This document shows positions 55,429-64,000 of a DNA stretch of 64,000 bases, one piece after another. The translations under genes were made by a program, and so were the position numbers. This DNA comes from Aphidius gifuensis (taxonomy: Eukaryota > Arthropoda > Insecta > Hymenoptera > Braconidae), in the NCBI RefSeq assembly GCF_014905175.1, contig NC_057789.1, positions 12,080,876-12,144,875 on the forward strand, written 5' to 3'. Positions within the stretch are counted from its first letter, which is position 1. Each line of letters begins with the position of its first letter. A model generated the notes under the pieces. It was not told where the DNA came from, made no database searches, and worked only from the letters and a program-made list of their open reading frames with translations.

Positions 55429-57690
55429 GTATATTTATCAAAAAAATTTAAAATAATAATAATATGAAAAAAAAAAAAACATCAGCCTCATGCCAGTTTT
55501 ACCCATTGTCCTATCATTTTTTTAAATTATTATTATTGTTATTATCATTTTTTCAATATCATAGAATTAAAAGTCAAATCGACAAAATAATTGAAGGCTT
55601 GGCTGAATTTTTTTTTTTTTTTCAGTTAATATTATTAATTAAACTTAATTATTTTAATTTTTCGTAAATCTCCTTGTAATCAAATATTAAAGGACAAAAG
55701 ATACTTGGGTTTATATATATTTATATTATAAATATATAAATATATTAAGTCCTAAAATTGTGATGTGTCATTATTATTATAATTTTGTTTTTTATGAGAA
55801 TTTTTCGTGAGTGAGTGTGATAATAAATGTGAACATAATATTTTCATCAAGATTAAATAATTAACTTCTGAATAAAAGAAACATTGAGATGTGGTGTTTT
55901 CGAATAATTAAAAATAAACCGTTAGCTTCGTGGCGAGTGAGTGAATATTATTATTACAATAAAAATTTAAATAAGAATTTAATATTTAAGATTCAACGAA
56001 ATAATTTTTTTTTTCTTTTTTTTTAAATAAAATATGGGAAAAAAAAATAATTTTTAAATACAGTCGATATTTCCGCGTTTATTTGTGATTGTAAATAGAT
56101 ATTTTTCTGTACATTTTTAATTTCAAACTTGTGTTGAATATTTTATAAAAAAGTAATACTAAAAAGAAGAAGAAACAAAAAAAGGAATAAATAATACCAC
56201 TGATTGGGATAAAAACATAATTAAATAAATTTCCAATAAATGAATACTCAATTTAAAAAAATATTACTGTTCAGTATAATTGAAGTCTGTAAATCGAGAA
56301 TATTGAAATAAATAATAATCATACTAGTTTTTAAGATAATTTGTATTAATTTAATTATAAAAATTATAATCAACTTCGCTAATACATAAATCGATTCAAC
56401 AGAATTACTCAAATCTCTTTTAACAGCTTCAATTAGCCAAACAAAATAAAAAAATGAAAAAACAACTCTAAAATGAACTTTTGAAAGAAAAAAAAATTAT
56501 ATATATAAAATTCAAAAACAATAATTGTATGAGTGAGTATGAACAAATATATTTTTGTTTTTCTTTTTTGTTTAAATTTAAAAAATTAATTTCAATATAC
56601 TATTTAGTGGTAAATGAAAAACAAAAATTGATTAATAATAATAAAATAAATGTTAGTACGCTAGTTATTGGCATCGACATTATAAAGATGATAATAAAAA
56701 AAAAAAAAAATTAAATTGTACAAATAAGTCGTTTCTTTAATCAACACTCAAAAATTAGAAATAAATATTGTTTTTTTTTTTTCTTGTTTATTGATTTATT
56801 ATTCGTTATTTTATTTTCAAATTCAGAATATCTTTTTGATATTAGAAGATGAAGGAGAATATTTTTTCTTGGGTTGATATCTTCAAAGTGTTACGAAAAT
56901 ACTGATCTGTGCACCTATTGGTAAAACAAAAAAAAACTAAAAAAATTTACAGAATTTCTAGAGAATTAATTTTTTTTTATTACTCTATCATAATTTTTGT
57001 TTATGTCAAATCTGATTCTCTTCTGATCTAGATTCTTTTTTATATTAATTTATTTTACACTTATGACTGTTTGTCTCTAATTAAACATTTATCATATAAT
57101 TTGTCCTTTGTCTTTATAGTATATCGAAAACATGCTAGAAAAAATCTGCCGTATAGTTAACCGAAAAAAAGCATCTAATATGATTTACAATATAATGTTT
57201 TATTTTTATAAAAAATTTTTTGTAATTTATTGAAAGCTTATTCAAGCATTTTCAAATTATATATTGAATATATAATAATATTATCATTTGAAGTATTCAT
57301 TTCATAAACTAGAAAATTCCGAATTTTATAAAAATTCATAAGATGTAAGAAATAAAAAATTAGATTCATTTAAACGATAAATAAGTTGAAAACAAAAGTG
57401 AGGTCATTTACAATCAATTTATTTTCAAAACTATATAAAAATAAAAATAATCAATCAAAAAATATCATTGAAAAATTGAATGTTTTAAAATCGCGAAAAA
57501 CACATTTATAAATTTTTCACAACATTTATTTTGAATCAGTGAAAAATAATCATCTGATTTATAAAAAATTAGAAAACACTCTTTTGAGTGTACAATAATG
57601 ATAAATTATCATTGATAATAATAAAAGAGTAAATAAAAATTTAATTCAATAAATAAAATTTTTTTTTTTTTGAATAAATTATCATTACTA
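55429..57690. other. 3' flank and intergenic DNA after UBE2E
   Basis: AT-rich, with several AATAAA/AATAAT signals in the first 500 bases, compatible with a long 3' UTR. ORFs of 60-80 codons here are AT-rich chance frames. No repeat recognised. Confidence 0.5.
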
Positions 57691-57946
57691 CCCTGGTAAA
57701 AAAAAACTCTCTGAGCTTTCGCCAGATTCCTCCATATTTTTTCCAGATTTCTAAGCAATTGAGACTTCAGAAGATATTTTTTCCGAATTTTTCCGTATTT
57801 TTTTGGAGAAAACTTCTCTATTTACATTTCCTATTATTTCCTCTTATTTCTCGTTAATTTATTCATTTTACTATAATTTTTTTGCGTTGGTTTTTGGAGA
57901 AGTCTCAATAACGTAGAAAGAATTGGAGAAATTATTTTCACAAGGG
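57691..57946. mobile_element. CCCTGGT-ended short MITE
   Basis: CCCTGGTAAAAAAAAACTCTC starts at 57691 and TTATTTTCACAAGGG ends at 57946, with TA on both sides (57689-57690 and 57947-57948). The internal words GCCAGATTCCTCC, TTTCTAAGCAATTGAGACTT and TTTTCCGAATTTTTCCGTAT show kinship with the fragment at 33040. 256 bp, no ORF. Confidence 0.65.
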
Positions 57947-57948
57947 TA

Positions 57949-60741
57949 CTTAGGTACATTAAAAAACTACAAGTTGAAAAAAAAGAAAAAACAAAGTGTA
58001 TGGGATAAAAATGAACGAGTTTTCGAGCTTCATTTTTTTTGTAATTAATAAATGAAATATGAAAAAATTCATTTATTTAAGTACTTTTAATGGGATATAC
58101 CTAAATCAATATTATCATTATAGTGAAACTTATTGTATACAAATAAAACAAGTATTTTTGGTCGATGTGCAAATTCAGTTGAATTTTTTGATGAAGATAC
58201 AAAGTTTATATATTTATACATTGAGATATTTATTTTATTAAATCATTTTAATATTTGAATGAAATACATTATGCACAATTTTTACCACTTCAACTCCTAT
58301 TTGCCACAATACAGATAAAATAACATTTTTTTTTTAATACTTTAATTTAAAATTGTTCCACATTGTTGTTTGTTTATCAAAATTATGATATTTTTGTTTC
58401 TAAATAGACTCAAGTCAAAATGATAAACATATCAAATAATGACAATTTTAACCAATCTAATATTGGTTATTATTTTTATTTTCTCCTTTACATACTGCAC
58501 TTTCACAATTTTGTTTTATATTGTTTTGATTAATTTTCATTTTTGTTCCAACCTTAATACTGATTATAATAATTTTTCTTTCAGTCTTGAAGTCATTTCA
58601 ATTTTAAAATCATTTTTTTCCAAATGTAATTTTTCAAATAATCGAAATTTTGGTAAAAAAATATATAAAAGCCCGATCGATAAATCAAGATTATCTGATT
58701 TATTATTATTTTGATAATGACAAGGAGCGAAACTTTGGACACGTGCTTTATAATGCTTTTAAAATTTTAATCTTATGTATTTATTTTGATTAATTATTAT
58801 ATTATATAAACATCTATTTAATAAATTATTTTTCAATTACTATAATTTTTTTTTTTTTTTTCTTCTTTGAAGGAACTTAATACAATAATATATTTATATT
58901 AGGCACACATAAAAAATAATCATAGACAATATGCTACTATAGTTTGTTTTTTTTTTTTTTTCTCATAAAAAATTAAGTTTCAATGAAATTATAAGATAAT
59001 AATGATGTAGAACATGAATTTCATTTTTTATTTATCGAAAAGAAACAATTATATTTAATTTTCAAAAACTTTATCCGATATTATTATTTTTTTTTTATAA
59101 TTTAAAAACTTTCTTGCAAATTTTAAGAAACTAGAAAAAATTAAAATGATACAAAAATTAAATAATTCCACTGGGTTAATATTATTTTTTTTTTTGTTTG
59201 GTGTATAATGGAGTCGAATGTAATTTAAAAAAACTTTGATAAAAAAAAAAATTTTATAATGTTTAAATGCCTCCTCAGTGTGCCGTGGTCTCGCTGTAAT
59301 TGAAACATTTAAAAAATAGTTATTTCATTGTTATCATTCAAATTTAAAAAAATAATTTTATTTGTCAAAAAGGCCTTTGTGCATAACTAATAGATGCATA
59401 AAAAACTAAAATTAGAAAAAAACTAAAAATACGTAATAATAAATTAATTACAATAAAGCTCGTATAAATAACACAATATTATAATAATAATAATAGTAAT
59501 AATAAAATACAAATAAATTAGTTGAAAAAAAAAAACATTAACGAAATTCGCTGATAAATCAACTGACCTTTTGTTGAAATAAATATTTTTCAAATACTCA
59601 TTATCCAATGGTTATTATCAATATTTGTTTGATTTATCTTTTCAACACTACGTAGAATTTACAGTGAAAAACAATTGTTAATCTATTTTATGTTTATTCA
59701 ATCATGATAATTATTCTTTCTTTTCATTAAACTAATGCTAATGGACTTTTTTTTTTTCAATTGAATCGTACTTTTATTATTTATTAAATTAATTAATCGT
59801 ATGTGATTAATAACACTTTTATATTTATTTAAAAAATGGCAAATTATATAGAGCTGACAAATATTTATGATTTTTTCTTTTTTAAATAAACAGACCTACT
59901 CTTTCACAGCGCCTTTTTAATTTTGAGTTTCAAGAACTACTTTTTTTTGTATTGAGTGATTATTCATAATCTGAGCTGAACGTTGAACAATATAAACATA
60001 AATATATAAATGATAAGTAAAATAATAATAAGAAATATTTAAATATGATAATAGACACTGATATAAATGAATTTTAAGCAACAGTCTTACATCAATTTCT
60101 CGTGTTTTTTTCTGTTAAAAAAAAATCATGCTGAAGCTCTAATATGACACATTGATTTATGTAATTAACATTTAATATATTAACAAATTAATATTAAATT
60201 ATAGAAAGAAAAAAAAAAAAAAAACATTGACACATTTGAATGATGTGGAATAAGCGGAAAAATCTTACATTAAGTGCTGATAGTCTTGATTAATTCAATT
60301 GACATATTTTTTATGTTTGACAATTAACATCATCAAATCATTCAACGAATAGCATATTCGTTGTTACAAAGAAAAATAATACATATGTATATATATTTTT
60401 AGATTACATTGAAAATGTGGAAAAAAGAAAAAATTACTGAAAATTATTACTTTCAGTTGTGTGTTGTGAATGTGCGACTAGTATTGAAACATCAAAAAAT
60501 ACACAGTTAGAAAAATGGTGATGATGCCATGTGAAATAACATATAATATAATATAAAAATTAAAAAAAAAAAGTTAGCATCAAACAATCGCAATGTGCAA
60601 AAAACAAGAAATTATGCGAAAATTTTAATCTTCAACATGAATCGTTTTTTTTTTCTTTTTGTTATTTTATATTTGTTTTTTTGTTCAAATTAATTGTTTT
60701 ATTAATTTATTATAAAAAAAAAAAAAAAAATTTTTTTCAGC
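57949..60741. other. Intergenic AT-rich DNA, nothing identified
   Basis: Long homopolymer tracts and no credible ORF. The last part probably includes the 3' UTR of the minus-strand tetraspanin gene, but no single polyadenylation site stands out. Confidence 0.45.
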
Positions 60742-63491
60742 TTACACAGTCTCGTATTCACGACGAATTGATCGTGCCAAACAGCAAGCAAAAAATACTC
60801 CAACAAGCTGAAAAATAGAATTATTTGATTATTTGAATTGGTTTTTTTTTTCTTCATGAATTATATAAATAATTACATCAAGATATCTCTATTTTTTTGT
60901 AGATTGTACTACCAATTATTTATTTGCACATTTATGATAATTAATTGAAATTTATCTATCATATTTTTTTCCTGCTTGAAAAACGCGTTTAATTATTTAG
61001 ATGAGGAAAAAAGTATTGTTAAAATTAGCAACATTTGAGTTGAGTTAAAACTTATTTCTAAATATTATAATAATAAGTTATAGCAGTTGAAAATTAAAAA
61101 TATAATTCATTAAGACTGTAGACGTACATATAAACGTCTCTACTCAATTGACAATAATTATTTCAATTATTACCAAGTTAAATTTGGTTTAGAGCCTTTT
61201 TTTAAACTAGTAATTTACAAGAATAAATATACCCCAATGTGTTAAGTTTAGATTTAAAATATTACCTGAATAAATGCCATAACAAGAACGGCAATTCCAA
61301 TTTTCAAAGCATTGCCCTCAAATTTCGCTTTTAGTTTTGTCATACAACCTTCATTAAAAGCACCCACGGCATTATATTCACATTCTTTAGTTGCTGGAAC
61401 TTCATGACAGCACGAAAGTGGTAAACGTGGATGTTTATATGGCTTTGGCCACCAGTCACTTGAGCTATTGATTCCACAACATCCCAACTAAAAATAAAAC
61501 AACAATATTAATAATAAAAAAAAAAAAAAAAAAGGAAAATAAAAACCACAGCCTTATTTCTCACGATGCAAATTTTAAATAATTGAATAAATCAATGAAA
61601 GTGATATTTAAACTGTACAATAAAATTCAACTGTTTTATTTATATTATTATTTTGCAATTATCAATATCAAATTACTTGGTATAATATTATATTTAAAAA
61701 TGAAAATAATTATGTAATATGATGTAATGGTAAATCGTGATTGAAATTTTAGTAAAAATCACAATAGTAGCCTTGTAATGAACCACGCATCAGAACCGGA
61801 TACTGTATCAGTGACCCTTATTAATAATTACAACCTTTCACTGTCATAATACGTGATGCAAGCTGCATTTCCCTTCTTTTTTTTTTTATTTTCTAAAGTG
61901 TCACTATGACAAAAATAATATTAAATCGTCTGGGTTCATCGACTTTAATTTCTCGTTACTTCCTTCGATGCCATATTTAAAATACAAATACATCACTCAA
62001 TGCATAGTATTATAACTTATAAATAAAAATGGATAAATCTAATGACAAATAAATATATTATTGAAAAATAAAATAAATAAATAATTTTCCCAGAAATTAT
62101 TAAAGGGGTTTTATTACGATTTGTCATGCAATAATCGTTATAAACACGCAATGCATATATTTTTCCTTTTCATATGTATGAAAAATAATGAATAAAAAAA
62201 AAATTCAAACAAATTACACGTTAAAAAAAAATTGTCTAGACATTTTTTTTATCTTAAATTTCAAATATGTTTATCAAACTTTTTTTTTTATATGATTAGA
62301 ACAATGATAAGATTCATTAATTAAAATAATCTTTTAGTAAAATGAATTGAAAGAATTTTTCAATTATAAAAATCATGAATTTAATTGTTCTAAATTTTAT
62401 TAAAATATCAATGTATATTTTAATGATAAAAATGATTAAAAAATATGTGCAGAGCTAGTATATAAACTAGTATATAAACCTGTAGAGAAAAAAAATATAT
62501 ATAAATTTAGAAACGGGTTGGTTGTGTATTGAAGAGAAACTTTAGCATGTCCACGTCGACGTACTATTATTCATAAAAATGACTGACAGACCTTGCTCAT
62601 ATAGCAAATCAATAATTTCAACCCTCTTTACTTTATCTATATTCCTCATTTTCCTCCATCGGTGTGTGTGTGTGTCTTTCACTCCCCGTAAACATTCAAT
62701 TATTTTATTTTCTACTCAACACACAGGTAGAATGATTTTTTTTTTTTTTTTTTTTATGAATTATTATTGTCTGATGAGTTGAGGGATTGTACACGTATAC
62801 CCTACTTTACACAATGGTCAATAAAATTTAATTCTTTTTTTTTTTCAGTTATTTATAAATCATTCTTATTAACGTAACTATTGCAATGTATTTTTTTTAG
62901 TCGATAAACTTGAGTGATTTTTACAAGTTTAATATTTCTATTTTTTTTTTTTTTTACTTTAAATGAGATTTAGTATTCAATTTGGATTATTATTATTTTT
63001 TTAAAATAAATATTAATATACATACATCGTGTTGCATGACGTCCCATGAATTTTTAACATCATCATTGGTTTCATATTCGTGTAGAGTATTATTCATACG
63101 TTGTTGTAACATTGTTCCAATATTACGACGCATCATGTAACCAGAAATACCAGCTCCAACTTCCAAAGCAAGTATGACAAGCAGAAGTACCGAAAACTAG
63201 ATGATAAAAAAACAAACAAACAAAAATTATTTCCTTTATAAGACAAAAAACAATTATTTCATAATGTAAATGATTGTTTTTTTTTTTATTTTTTTTACTT
63301 ACAGTTATTATCATGCAATGATTTTCTTTAACAGCACCACAGCAACCGAAGAATGATACCAGGAAGACAATAATACCAACGACTAGAATTATTATTGGTG
63401 CAGCATAAAACCAATTATCAACAAAATTACTGTATCCCTTGTATTGTGCAACTATCCATCCACCGACAGCGATACAAGCAACTCCACAAAT
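60742..63491 (-). CDS. Tetraspanin (CD63/Tsp42-like), 5' end outside the window
   Basis: Four coding exons on the minus strand: 63303-63491, 63026-63196, 61266-61487 and 60742-60807. All have GT..AG junctions and phase 0, giving 215 residues to the stop. Seen in order: a short extracellular loop; membrane segment 2 (APIIILVVGIIVFLVSFFGC, then CGAVKENHCM); membrane segment 3 (FSVLLLVILALEVGAGISGY); the large extracellular loop with the CCG signature (LGCCGINSSSDWW), PLSCC and further Cys (KECEY, EGCM); membrane segment 4 (LKIGIAVLVMAFIQLVGVFF); and a short tail ending RREYETV. YETV fits a YxxPhi sorting signal, as in CD63-type tetraspanins of endosomes and lysosomes. The exon for the N-terminus and membrane segment 1 must lie beyond 64000. 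The long intron (61488-63025) is noncoding. Confidence 0.93.
61488..63025 (-). other. Large intron of the tetraspanin gene
   Basis: 1538 bases between the exon encoding membrane segment 3 and the one with the CCG motif. It is AT-rich with a short TGTG repeat at about 62660-62672. No nested gene is recognised; the 62579-62782 ORF is a chance frame. Confidence 0.75.
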
Positions 63492-64000
63492 CTAATAAAA
63501 TAAACATATTTTTCAAATAATAAAATTAAATTATAAAAGAAATAAATAGATTTTTTATTTATTAATAATATTAATAAGTTTTGATATTTTTTTATATTAT
63601 TAAATTGGATAATTGACTCTTGATTTGATGACAAATGAAATAACTTGTCGTGACCTTTCAATTAATGTTTGAAAAAAAAGAACCCCACCCTAGAGTATTA
63701 TTATTTTTTTTTTTATGATAAATAAAATAAAATAAATAAATCAACAGATTAATATTTTACTTGTTGATTACATTTCCTATATTTATTTCATTACATACAA
63801 TCGATAATGAAATATGTTAAGACGGATTATTTGAAATCTATTTATAAATTTTCTTTTTTTCTTATGATAATTTCTAGTCAGATTTTTTTTTTTTTTCTTA
63901 TTTCTGTGTATTTATTTTTATTTTCTTTATTTTTTAAACCCTCTTAAGACTGAATTATCGACCTATAGAAACTCACACATATATATATATATATACACAT
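63492..64000 (-). other. Intron of the tetraspanin gene, running off the window
   Basis: AT-rich with poly-T runs and a TA microsatellite at 63977-63995. No upstream coding exon is seen. Confidence 0.6.

Noticed and set aside
58059..58714. Two hydrophobic ORFs (60 and 91 codons)
   Set aside because: The residues are those expected from TTT/ATT/TTA-rich DNA; no starts with context, no domain, no repeats.
63123..63661. Minus-strand ORFs at 63123-63314 and 63452-63661
   Set aside because: They run across the tetraspanin splice sites in the wrong frame; the correct frame gives membrane segments 2 and 3.

Overview
This window is a very AT-rich piece of an animal nuclear genome, most likely an insect. 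Spliced genes with short introns, a UBE2E-type ubiquitin-conjugating enzyme, a tetraspanin and a dense set of DNA-transposon relics all fit that. A parasitoid-wasp-like hymenopteran is my guess from the base composition and element load, but nothing here proves the order.

Layout. From 0 to 41 kb there is almost only mobile and repetitive DNA: palindromic AGCTAAGGAAA arrays; nested miniature elements whose ends read CCCTAGCG or CCCTGGTG (4.0-7.0 kb); a structurally complete PIF/Harbinger transposon with both its Myb/SANT-like gene and its DDE transposase gene (7.5-12.3 kb); a foldback element with a tRNA-like core (13.0-13.9 kb); nested MITEs (15.3-19.8 kb); a BEL/Pao pol remnant (22.2-23.5 kb); an orphan intronless PIF1-type helicase ORF (24.0-25.4 kb) with a broken small ORF 1 kb downstream; MULE-like foldbacks with 9-bp target duplications (29.1-31.6 and 34.2-35.0 kb); and many smaller MITEs.

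From 41.7 to 47.4 kb lie two convergent genes of one family. Each shares a related N-terminal exon and carries repeated copies of a CENP-B/Tc5-like double helix-turn-helix module with no transposase catalytic domain. In the left gene each internal exon is one module and all introns are phase 1, so it looks like exon-by-exon duplication of a domesticated DNA-binding domain. Each gene has one apparent one-base frame break. I regard this pair as the most promising undescribed item in the window.

From 47.5 to 53.6 kb is a compact nest of elements: a P/hAT-like element containing a hAT-like MITE containing a piggyBac-like MITE, a 30-bp two-ended mini-insertion of the same P/hAT-like family with its own 8-bp target duplication, and several copies of a GGGTGCATTC-ended MITE. 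From 54.5 kb to the end are two ordinary host genes: UBE2E (plus strand, four coding exons, complete) and a CD63/Tsp42-like tetraspanin (minus strand, four coding exons seen, 5' end outside the window), separated by 5.3 kb of AT-rich noncoding DNA.

All calls come from reading the sequence and from the supplied translations; no database search was possible.
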